Source: Phytoseiulus persimilis
Taxonomy: Eukaryota > Arthropoda > Arachnida > Mesostigmata > Phytoseiidae
DNA: 64,000 bases
NCBI GenBank assembly: GCA_037576195.1
Contig: CM075102.1
Coordinates: 21,138,745 to 21,202,744, forward strand
Direction: 5' to 3'
Shown: piece by piece, positions 1 to 10,262 of the stretch
Layout of the letters: every line of letters starts with the position of its first letter
Position numbering within the stretch: the first letter of the stretch is position 1
Translations under genes and position numbers: made by a program
Notes under the pieces: model-generated
Told to the model about the DNA's origin: nothing
Databases searched by the model: none
The model's input: only the letters and a program-made list of their open reading frames with translations

Positions 1-3000
1 GCGCCTAGAAATCAGAGTTACGCACATATCTGCTAGATTCGGAGCACTGGTAACGTCGATATGGAATCGAAATTGCCCCCATGGGTGAGTTCCTAACGAC
101 TCTGCTCTGCAGCTAAAACGTCGCTGACAACATGGGATTCAAATTCGACCCATCCATCTCGAAATGTTGGCTTATCCCAGGCCTGGTTATCATGGAGCCC
201 TGCTGCCGCGGATAAATTCCAGCCTGACAGTGGCTCAAAGTCCCGTAGTCCTCCTCATTTCTGAGACGTCGCATTTGATGCTACCTCTGGATGCTCAGTC
301 TTCTGAGGATTATGTTTCCGGAAAACTTTTGGAGGGCACAACTCGACTTACCTTATAGTGTCAAATAGGATTTCGGTACAGTTGGAGCCTGAATACCGAG
401 GGTGGACCGGTCCTCCCTTGCAGAGCATCGTCCTGCGCCAAAGGTCGATGGGGGCCAGTGTGGTGGGCAGAGCGATGGGATGAGGGGGAAAATTCCCAAA
501 ACAGATTTACATGGATGATCAATTCAGTTCAGGCATATCGACGAATGACCGACGGGAATCGGATCATTGTCGAGGGGGATAGTATCCCACTTCCCAGGCT
601 CCTGTCCCGCTGAGTGCAGGTCATTCACATGGTATTCGGGGGATACGGAGGGGTGGGGGCATGAGATATGATGCCATTTCCGAAGCAGCGCTCTTTCCAG
701 CACGAAAATTCCGCGCGAAACGCTCCCTCGGAACACCTCTCAACCCGCCCACCTCTCTCCAGGGCGACTTCCGAGTTATGAATAAGCATTCGGGGCCGAC
801 AAGTTCGCACTCCATTGTTCGAGTGTTGCATTCATTGTTTGCTTTCTTGCACGGGTCTTCAGATAATCTTAATGAAAGCTCTCCCGCTCCTCAGCAGAGA
901 GCCCAGTCGCACGCTATCACCCTGCAACTCCGGAGAGACCCCTCGAGAAACAAAACGACGGTTTTAATTTAGACCTCGCCTCACACCTAATGAGAAGCTG
1001 AGGAACAGGGAGCGATGTTTCAAACGATGCCGAGTCCGAGGCAAAGCGGAGCCTCGGAGCCCCACGAAGTGCGCACATCGCAGTGTGGCTTCCTATGCTA
1101 ATCCTTCCAGTTGCGGTCCGAGAACCGGGCAGCGATCCATAAGATGAATACATTGAGGAGTTCCCTCTGTGTCGTTCCACAAATGTCACCGTCGAACGAC
1201 CGAACTCTGCCAGTGCGTAGCCGACGATCGCAGCCAGCAGCGATTCCCGAAGAAGAAAGGAGCAGAAACACCAACTACGAGCCCACATCAGCATACGGAA
1301 GAGTCGTCGGATCGGACGACGCATCAATTTCTGTTCTACGAGGCTAATTCTCTCTCCCCCATCCCTGGTTTCGCAAAAGACGTTCGTCTCTCTTTCCCGT
1401 CGTCTGTCGAATCGTCTTCAACGATTTGAAGAACCCCAACGACCTCGGATTCGTTCTCTGTTCGCTCTCCATCCATGACTTTCTTCACCTTTCCCCTTCC
1501 CGCTCAGCTCCCTCCTTCGTCGGAACGATAATCACACCGGTGAGGCCTCTTTTTTTATTCGGTTCCCCATTTTAGTAGACTTAGAGGAATCGGATCTGGA
1601 AAGCCCAGACCAATCTCGAGCAGACCAATCTGCTCGCTGCACGGATGAGACCTCTCCCGTACGTTTCGCAATGAGCGGGTGATTCCGATCGCTTCACCCC
1701 GTTGTCGTTCAGCGCACATCCGTCGTTGTCCATCCCCTCCCCTCCTCTCAGGGCCGAGTCCCAATCGCCCCTTCGCAGAGCACGCATTATTTGTCGATGT
1801 GCCATCGGTTTGACGAGTTTTTGGCCCGCGGGTCCGGTCGAGAACTCCGACCACGTCTTCAAGCTCGTGACCTCGGATGGAATGTAGATTCAGATTCGCG
1901 CTGACTTCCATACTGCTGCAGATTGTCAATCCGACTGGATTTCAACCGTCGCCGGCGGGGGTCGGGGTCCGCAGACAGAGATCACCGGGCGGCGCAGGGT
2001 CGGAGACGGGATTCGCACAAATCTTGGAGTGAGCTCAGCTCCAAACCGGATTCCGGTGGCGATGTTGTTCCGTGGTTGCTACATAATTGACAGAGCAAAA
2101 CGAGATGCTAGCCTGCAAACAGGATCAACAGCAGCGCTATTAGGCCTTCGAAAGCAGTCTTAGGCCAGAGGTGGCGTCATGTGGAACTCCCCACGACGGC
2201 ACCAAAAGCATCGCATGTACCATATTCAGCGGGAGGCACTACTGGACTAATTGGATCACGGAACATTATCCGTAGAGGTGATGGAGAGTGGGGTCGAGCT
2301 GGGACGCTGTCAATGGAGATTGCAGGGGACCGAATCTCATATCGCGTCGAATCCAATTGCATGCCCCGACTCACACCAATTGGCAACGAGTGAGTTCTGA
2401 CCCAAGACCCCTTGCGATGGATCACCCGAGATTATTTGTTGTTTTTTTTCAATGAATTCATCTCTCGTATACAGACAGCGGATCACTGCTCGATATCAGC
2501 CGCTTCTGACTTCTGTCACAATCGCGCCTCGTAAAAATCCCAAAGTATCGAGGAACATCTGAAGGTAGTTCATGGCGCTTCGAACCCTCGGCACGCTTCA
2601 CGACGCTAAAGATCCAAACCGCAAGGCTCATCCCGGTCACTTCTCCACATTTCAGCGAAAAGGGAAGCGATCTGTTTGGAGCAACTTCCCGTTGAATATC
2701 GTCTTTCTTTCACCGCTCCGTTCATCTTTGACCCTAACGTAACATCGACACCCCTGATTGAAGCAGAATAGCCCGTTTTTCCTCGATTCCTTGCATTGGA
2801 GCTGGGGAGAAGTTAGATGAATGGAAACTCTCTCCAATCGTCTCTAGAGGAGTCGGCCGAGCTGAGAATCGAACATGCGGCCTGGAGTCCGAGACGACAT
2901 GCATCTGGCTACAGAGATTCGCGAGTGGCATGCGGAACGTTCCGGGTTATACTAGAACAACTTCGAGCGAACAGCAAGAAGCAGCGAAGGTAAGCTTTGG

Positions 3001-4770
3001 AGACAAAGGTTCCCAGCTATTCGACGCTCCGTGGAATCGACCGCGACTTTCAACAACAATGTTCACCTTCAGCTGGGAATCAGCCATTCGCAGCCGCTAG
3101 ACTTACTCCAGATATACTCTGGCTGCAGCTATGCTCGGAGCGAAACGAGACTCTTCCCAGGGACTCCCCATACACAGCTTTCAGCTTCGCCCGTCAGCTG
3201 GCTTGTGACGCACGAGCCTATTTGAAGCTTGGATCTAGGACTGAACATCCGGTCGGAAAAATGATATCATGTCGATGGCCTAGGGAAGTTTTCGAAATCG
3301 AATACATACCAGAATCGAGAACATTCGCTTCTCCGGTAACCCGCAGGACGTTTTTAGTCCGATGTTTTCGTCGCAGCGGATTTGAGAGCTCTTCATTGAT
3401 CGCATAGACTTTTCCCTGCCGCCCCACCCTTTTCCCGGACGATGTGACTTTCTGAACTTGCTCCGTCTGAATTTCATCATAGAATCAGCACTATTTCGTT
3501 CCGCTCTGAAGCTGACAAGTTCAGCGGCGGCTCAGCGACGAAGGGGATCGCGAACTAGCGTCGCAGGACGTAATCCTGGACTTGAGCAACTGGAGCAAAT
3601 AAAATGCTAATCTGTGATACGCTATCCAGAGGAGACGGCGGATGGAATCGAACGCCTGCCGGAATGCAGCAGCGAACTCCGCTTGTCCTCATTCCTCGCT
3701 GTACACCTTCTCCAAACTAACACAACTTTGGAGGTCACGAACCGGAACTAATGGAGGACGGGTGGTCGACCATCCATGGATCGAGTTACAGTCGCCAGAT
3801 CTTTTGAAACCAGAATATGGAAGCTGTTCCCGCTTCTGCTAATCCGATGTGCTCTGACTCGTCAGCCTCCAGTGTCCGGTTGCCGTTACTTCAGCCTTCT
3901 GAGCCCTATTGGAAACAGAGAACTGGCTATTCCTGATCTTTAACTCTCGGGAGCCTCATTCTCGGATGAATAGGCCTAGGAATGCACCGCAGCTTGACCC
4001 TGCATATCCTTGCACGGGAGCATTCGGAAAACAAAAGCCTCGCGACGATCTCTCAGGGTATGAGTGGGGGAAGTTAACTATCACAGACCGCCGTGAGAGC
4101 TTCCCGGATCGAGCGGAAATGGCTCCTGAGACGAAACGTTGTCAACTGCGACAGAAAGCTCCACTGAAGCCACTTAGTTCCGGGCCCGCGGTGCTCTGCT
4201 CTAGAAGACTTGGGCTGCGCGGTCGCATCGACTTGAGCGAGCTCTGTTTAGCCTCCCTTCTAGGTTACGTTGAGAATGGAAAAGGGAAGAGCCAGCAACA
4301 AAATGGGAATCGAGCGACCGGCCGAGGTCTTTAAGGTCGTTGTTCGGTCCTCTTCGTTCTCTCTCCTCGAGCTCAGAGTGTCCTCGTCCGGGTTGGTTTC
4401 TTCGGACACCCGTCTGGAGGGGCCTGCCAGCCGAGCGGGTGGGTGGACGGAGGGACGGCTGAGCTGTTCGCTGACTGTTCGGCTGGTCGGCCATCAAGCT
4501 GATCCTGACTGAGTCTATCGACGCTGCTTGGAACGCGCTCGGCCCTGCTTGCCATAATAGGTGCATTAGGCTGGCTCTCGGCCAAGCAAGTCTTCCAACA
4601 GAAAAAGAGCAGATCAGCTCAGCCCGGAGTACAACGAATGAACGAACTGGAGGCGGCAACCCTCTCAAGCACCGGGCCAACAGAGGACAGGCTGACCAGC
4701 GTCGGTGACCGGCCGATCGGTAGGATAGAGTGTAGTCCTTTTGTTCTCCTAGCTGGTAGTTGTCATTACG

Positions 4771-5047
4771 GTTGTTGTTGTTGTTGTCGTGGCCTGAAGC
4801 GTTGTCGTCGTTCCGAGATTAGCAAAATTACTTGTAGTCGCAAAAACTTGAGCCTGATCCGCGAGCGATAAAACCATCTATCATTCACGTCGGGATAACG
4901 AGCCGCCATCTTCAATTTATCTAGCCAATTCATCCATCCATCTGAGTTCATGGGCTGCGCGTTCATCCAGCTCCTCCGATCCCATCGGCCATGGCCATCG
5001 GTGACGGCGGTGCGGGCGGGCAAGGCTGCTGCCGTCGTCGTCGTCGT
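4771..5047. repeat. Two short trinucleotide runs
   Basis: A run of five GTT units lies at 4771-4785, and GTC units lie at about 5034-5047. They are ordinary microsatellites about 250 bases apart in sequence that shows no clear coding signal. Confidence 0.7.
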
Positions 5048-5522
5048 TGCCATCGACGTCGTCCATGTCTGTTTTTATATGAATACAGCCTGAGCCCACT
5101 GCTCTTCTGCGGACACCGCTAATGCATGGAAACATAAGTGCTCTCTTTCCAGATAATCCGACCGAAGTCGGGTTAAGCCTCGAAGGCCCCAAACACTTTC
5201 CCGAACGGATGCCCATCACCCCTCGTAAGACCCCGGGTCTCGGACTTTAGTCCACGTTCCTGCCTCGCTCCATACGAGCCCCTAGAACAAACATTTCCGA
5301 ACGGTGGCGATTACGAATAACATGAACAAAGTGGGTTCTTCGAGGACACTCGGAGCGCGCTCTGGAAGACATTCCCTGTTCGCTAAAGAACGATTTATCG
5401 AACGAGCCTCGCATTTTGTTTTGCCAGTACCAAAATGACGATGACGTAGAGAGGAAGTACCATATTTCCTCCAACGTTCGGGCGCGCACCGATGAAGAGG
5501 CACTTGAAGTAACTCGCGAGTC

Positions 5523-6173
5523 TTGGAGTCTGATTTTCAAGGAAAACGACAAACCGTGTTGTGTCAGGGAGACCAAATGACTTGGAGCGTGAGAACTATC
5601 GACTTTGGGGACGCATGCATGCGGATTGGAGCTCAGAATAGCAGGGCAAAATGGAATCCGCGACATGAACACCTCGGGGTATCGCGTCCAAGAGTCGTTC
5701 TGAGGAACCGCGTTCTGAACTCGCTAGGCAACCAGCCGCGCGAGGCCACAGGGATGAAATTAGATCTGACACAGCCTCTGGAAACGTGGATAAAACTTGA
5801 CGAGCTTTTAGCGCCTTTTTTCCAAGAGTTTTTGTGGAGCACGCCCGACGAGGCTCTCACAATTTCCAAATATCTTTCCCAGAATTTTTCTCTTATTGCT
5901 CATCCGGCGTTCGCTCAACGCATATCGCTTCTAATCTGTTTTGGATCGGTGGGCGAATTCGAAATTGTGAGAGGCTGCACTTCCTCATTCACGGACGTCG
6001 GACTCCGCGTTCTACGGAGATGTCTACAACTAGAGGCAGTCGACGTGGTCGTCAACAAAGTCTATGGCAAGCGAGTGAGTGAGTGCGTGCCTGCGCGGAA
6101 GAGTACGTATAAGGAGGACCATTCACGAGCGGTCCTCGAGTCCGGACGCTCCTCTCTGCGGAGGCGTCCATAA
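5523..6173 (+). CDS. Unrecognised 216-residue open frame just upstream of a TATA box
   Basis: This frame is open for 217 codons, which is longer than most chance frames in this window. I do not recognise its product. The middle part (residues about 75 to 170) has balanced, protein-like composition, while the ends are rich in Arg and Ser. No signal peptide, zinc-binding motif or membrane segment is evident. It ends 20 bases before the TATA box at 6194, so if real it belongs to a different transcription unit. One or two frames of this length are expected by chance in 64 kb, so it may be spurious. Confidence 0.2.
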   Translation: MESDFQGKRQTVLCQGDQMTWSVRTIDFGDACMRIGAQNSRAKWNPRHEHLGVSRPRVVLRNRVLNSLGNQPREATGMKLDLTQPLETWIKLDELLAPFFQEFLWSTPDEALTISKYLSQNFSLIAHPAFAQRISLLICFGSVGEFEIVRGCTSSFTDVGLRVLRRCLQLEAVDVVVNKVYGKRVSECVPARKSTYKEDHSRAVLESGRSSLRRRP

Positions 6174-6193
6174 TAATCGCAACCCTCGAGAGA

Positions 6194-6235
6194 TATAAAA
6201 GGGTGGTCCACCCCTTGGCCATCTGCTGACAGTCG
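6194..6235 (+). promoter_or_regulatory. Core promoter candidate with TATA box
   Basis: A consensus TATAAAA stands at 6194-6200, inside GATATAAAAGGG. A CAGTC that resembles the arthropod initiator (TCAGT-type) lies at 6230-6234, which puts the likely start about 30 to 37 bases downstream of the TATA box. Sequence downstream to about 7210 contains many short open frames. It ends at a good splice-donor match (CTGAG followed by GTAGGT at 7211), so a long 5' untranslated first exon followed by an intron is plausible. The gene it would drive was not identified. Confidence 0.45.
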
Positions 6236-9200
6236 CAGAGAACTAAATGACCAAATCAGTAGGAGAGGCAACTGACCAAATAGGGAAGGGCTCCCACTTC
6301 CCCTCATCCCCGTCTGCCTCTTCAGGTCCCAACTGAGTCGCCTGTTTTTTCTCAAGATCTCCTGTCCGAGTTCCCAGCCCAGAAACCACCCCCGTGCCAC
6401 GCTGCCGAATTCCCCATCCCTGGCCCCCGTTCAGTGCTACCGATCCCTACGAGTCCCTTCCGTCCTCTTTCGCCGTTTTTCTCCACTCGCTGAGTCGGCC
6501 TCTCTTCGCGGGCCCACTTCGAGGCCGAACAGGCAAACCGCAACGAACTCATGAAACCCAGGAAACACGGCTAATTTCGCAACAGGGATCCACCGAAGCC
6601 AAAACGTGCGTGCTTCCTCCTCCCCCCGTGCTTCAAGTAGAGTCTGTCTCGCCACCCGGTCCGGCCACTCCCCGCTCGTTCACCCGCTTGCTCGCCCATC
6701 TCCTAACTTTCGTCTCCTCTGTGCTCTTGAGGCGTTTCCTAACTGGCGACCGAACACACACCAAACAAACAGACAAACCAAGCAGAAAGCGAGCAAGCTC
6801 CAACCGGAAACACCTCGCCGGTCATCTGTCCGGAACGTAAATTAAGAGGGCCGGCGTCTCCGCTGCTACACGAGCGACCACAACGTTCGCTGTAGACTCA
6901 GTGGCTGACTTTCGTTCTCTCGTGTGGAGCCAGCCAGGTGGTCGAGCAACCAGCCATCTAAGTAGCCCAGTAGGGTTTGTTGGGAACAAACATCGTGTTC
7001 CGGGCGTGTTTTCAGGCAGTAGACTGTCCGTGACGAGTTTACTTCATCTTAAGAACATTCAAACCTCTGTCTCTTGTTCCCTTGGCCGGTCGGTTCGACG
7101 TACGGGCGAGCGGCCTCCGGTTCGATGGTCGGTCGTTCCGCTCTCTGATATTCCTGCACACTCATGCCGCAAGTACGGTGTACAGTACGCTCACCCGGCT
7201 GCTTGGCTGAGGGTAGGTTTCATCTTGTTACTGGCTGGATATGTTTCCTCGTCTGCGGCGCATTGCTCGGAGACCACTCGGTGCGTTCCCTCTCATACAA
7301 CAACAATCAGTCTAACCATCGTTCATTTCGGATCGAATTCTCGATATTGTTCGAATCGATACGCTCCGTTCATTGAATCATGCTCTGGAAACTTCGAACT
7401 CCTGTTTTTGCAACCTTGCTCCTACGTCGAGCAAGGTTGTCCTCGACTGAGACTGGGGCAGATCCGATTATCGTTTCGAAGAAATTCCACTGCGATCGCT
7501 CCGAATCCATGGTCCCTCGGCTCCCACGAATATTTCCAGATCGCCGTCCCCGTTGGTAGATTCCTATGGCACTAATATAGCAGCGGGACAAGACGTAGGG
7601 GCGATGGGGTCATCCCGTTGAGAGAGGAAGTTACCATGCGTTGGTGGGGGAAGCCGAGCAAGCAAGAATGCCGGGGACGGAATTGGGTGAAATAAAATGT
7701 GAGAAGCTTGCCGAAGCTCTCAGCAGCTAAAATTATGGGCTTGTGTTGAGCTCGGTAATTCTCCTCCCCGCGCACGGCTCGAGGACGGAGAACTCGCTCC
7801 AAGAGGAGTGATTAAATCACAATTCCAAATATGACAGAAGGGAAAGATCATCTGATTACAGTGTGTATCCGTTGCGAGGGCTCATCCCCACCGCGGCGTC
7901 TCAACTTGAGCGGAGACGAAGCTCGCTCCCAGAAGCACAACGCGCCCGACAAGGTTATTTCACGCTTTCTGAGTCGCTGCTGCTGTTGCGCTGCTCCCGT
8001 CGGTGCAGTTTTTGTCTTCGTCGACGCCGAGTTGCGCGCGAGCGAACATATTGTTGAATGATGGAAAACTCTTCATTCGAGAGTGCATCCATCTAGTTCA
8101 CTCCTCCCAAACGAGAGCGCAGGCTCAAGCGACGACAATGCTTGAGGAGCGTGGACGACGCTGGTATCAATTTCTTCCAGTGAGCCTGTGTTCTTCCGCA
8201 GTTTCGACCCGAGAATTTCATTCACCTACCGATTCGTCTGCTCAAAACCCTCCGAGATTCGTGCCGTGCTGGCCACTTACCTGGCGGTCGCGTCCGCGAG
8301 ACTGGATTGCTGTAGGCTGATTCGGTTTTCCATTATCAGTCGTTTATCTCTAGCAACTATCCGGTCCGCGGCCAACTCTGCGAGCCATGGCGCTAGGCCT
8401 CGGATAAGGAAATCGCGTGAATTTTTCATCCACAATCTAATTTCTCTCCTTGGAGCTAACCCAAGAAACTGTGCGTCAACAACGGATACAACGTTCGCGC
8501 CGTCGGAGGCACAACGCGAGCCTTCCTCTGGCCTGTCTCCTCTTGAATGAGACGAAATTGGCCAGCGGCAACGGGTGAGTGGGGGAAGATCTTCCAAGCG
8601 CCACGTGTTCGTCCGCGTTCAGAACAACAGTCTAGCTCACAAGCTCAACAGGAAATTGTATGTGTCGCTACCCCAGGCCGCTGAAGGTGCCCTTTTGCTC
8701 TCTGATCATCTTAACGGACGGCGGGTCCGGGCGGAAAGAGAACCGCGAGGGGTGCAGGAGGATAACGCGGCAGAGAGACAAAGAGAACGCGGAGGAGAAG
8801 CGAACGGGCACCGGAAAATATGAAAAAGCAAAACGGGAAGAACTCACAGAAGGGGACGCTTGCCGGCAGGAGGACAGTGAGAGGGAACAGCAAGGATAAG
8901 ACAAGATGGTGTTGGAACCCTGGATAGAACGGAAGAGAGAGGGGACGAAAGACTAAGAGATAAAAGTGTGAGTTCATTTTTCAAGCCTTTCTTCCCTCAG
9001 CCGCGTTCTCTCCCTGCTTCTCATCTTCAGCCTCATCCCTCCACGTTGTCCTTGGTAATAACACCATACTTTCGTCTTTCCGTTTTCTAGCCCCTCATTT
9101 CCCCTCATTTTCTCTCTGCGCTCCTCCTACCTCTGCTCCTTTGTTCCAGTGGCCTCAGCCCTTCGGTCTGTTCCACTTCACCATTAAGATGTTGGTTGCT

Positions 9201-9847
9201 TGGTCCGTTTGTTCTTCCGCTTGTCCGTCCGAGAAACAGCTCGAAGAAGCAGAACAACTTGAACGATCATGCCGACCGACGAGCATTTCCTCTCATCTGT
9301 CTGCGATCGGTTTCGTCTTTCTGAATCTAAATTGTAACGCGAAGCCCATCTGCTACTCAGGGCAGGAGACATCGACGCGAGAAAAATTTAATCCTATTCC
9401 CAGCCCAAGGAGTCCTCCTCCAACTGTCCAGATTTTTCGGGTCATGGCCCCCCGAGATCTGAAACCAATTATCCGTCCTGTCGTCGCACCGAGACTACAC
9501 GAGACGTAGGTCGGGCCAGAATGCCGGCCAAACATCTGCTCTACAGTGCTCCCGACTGGAATCTGAAACCCTAGGGATACGAGCGCCGGATGTCTCAACC
9601 TCGTAGGTAGCGGAAACTTTTCGGGAGAAGGAGCCGCATTTTTCCTCACGCTCATTTTCGGCAAGCGAATCCCCGAAGGCTTATCCTCAGGTTGATTCTC
9701 ACGACGCTATCGGGCAATTTTCTCTTGAATTTTTTTTTCTTTTCGGAATGGCTCGGGAAGGGAAACACGGCCGGTCCCGATTTCTCGCATCGAAGCTATT
9801 GCGAGAATAAACTAGAAATAGTTCTTCCAAGGATAGGGTGGTAGAGG
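6236..9847. other. Possible untranslated exon and intron sequence, no identified gene
   Basis: This follows the TATA box and is rich in pyrimidine tracts on the plus strand and purine tracts around 8700-8960. The open frame at 6901-7575 (224 codons) has Ser/Arg-rich composition and looks non-coding. A perfect 11-base hairpin at 7411-7439 is listed separately. I see nothing else identifiable. Confidence 0.4.
7411..7439. repeat. Perfect 11-base inverted repeat
   Basis: CAACCTTGCTC (7411-7421) and its exact complement GAGCAAGGTTG (7429-7439) flank a seven-base loop. The transcript of either strand would form a stable small stem. No tRNA or snRNA context is visible, and its function is unknown. 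Confidence 0.75.
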
Positions 9848-10107
9848 AATTGAAGAGCCCAGATTTGAAACGTCGTAGCTCCAAACTCCCAAGAGTCGAG
9901 TTCTCAGTCAGAAATTCATCGAACCAATTCCCGACATCCTTGTTATTCGCATTTCTTGGAAACGCTAGGAGCGGAGAGAAACAAGGATTGGAGCGTTTTC
10001 GAGAGAAGCGCAAGATAACGTTGTCGGAAATCGGTTCGATGAATTTCCGACTGGAAACTCGACTCTGAGAGAGGAGTTACGACGCTCTGAATCTTGGCTC
10101 TTCAATT
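9848..10107. repeat. Long imperfect foldback (hairpin) of about 118-base arms
   Basis: The left arm (9848-9966) and the reverse complement of the right arm (9992-10107) align almost end to end, with roughly 80 percent identity and one two-base gap. The shared core includes an uninterrupted GAAATTCATCGAACC. The loop is only about 25 bases (9967-9991). The outer ends are AATTGAAGAGCC on both arms, and similarity stops just outside them. This is seen directly. It could be a foldback or MITE-type insertion, or a locus giving a long hairpin RNA that feeds small-RNA production. No target-site duplication was recognised. Confidence 0.8.
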
Positions 10108-10220
10108 GCTGTGGCCAGCGAGCTGGATTTCTGGAGTCAAGGATAGGGATATCGCCGTCGTTCGACAGAGATCGCAAAAATGAGTTTCTCATCAGGAGAG
10201 AGGTTCGGCTTTTTATGGAT

Positions 10221-10262
10221 TGTAACACGCGGATCGCTCGACTCGGCTCCATGCGTGTTACA
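10221..10262. repeat. Perfect 10-base-arm hairpin next to the long foldback
   Basis: TGTAACACGC (10221-10230) and GCGTGTTACA (10253-10262) are exact reverse complements separated by 22 bases. It lies about 110 bases beyond the end of the long foldback. The stem and loop size is in the range of small structured RNAs, but the stem is shorter than a typical microRNA precursor. Confidence 0.7.

Larger units (their letters stand above)
1..6180. other. Gene-poor stretch, no recognisable gene
   Basis: I recognise no protein family here on either strand. Open frames are mostly short and mutually overlapping. The longest is the plus-strand frame at 5523-6173, listed separately. Simple repeats of GTT (4771-4790) and GTC (5034-5047) are present. 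A sequence resembling a decayed tRNA lies near 2838-2912 on the minus strand (see the rejected list). The rest could be intergenic DNA, introns or untranslated exons, which I cannot tell apart. Confidence 0.5.

Noticed and set aside
2838-2912. tRNA-like sequence on the minus strand with GTTCGATTC (internal promoter B-box type) and a CGGACTCCAGG anticodon-loop-like part
   Set aside because: The five-base T stem does not pair and no acceptor stem could be drawn. It may be a decayed tRNA-derived repeat, but support is too weak to annotate.
6394-7575. Long plus-strand open frames downstream of the TATA box as coding exons
   Set aside because: Composition is dominated by Pro, Ser and Arg from CT-rich DNA, several frames overlap, and nothing resembles a known protein. 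An untranslated exon is more likely.
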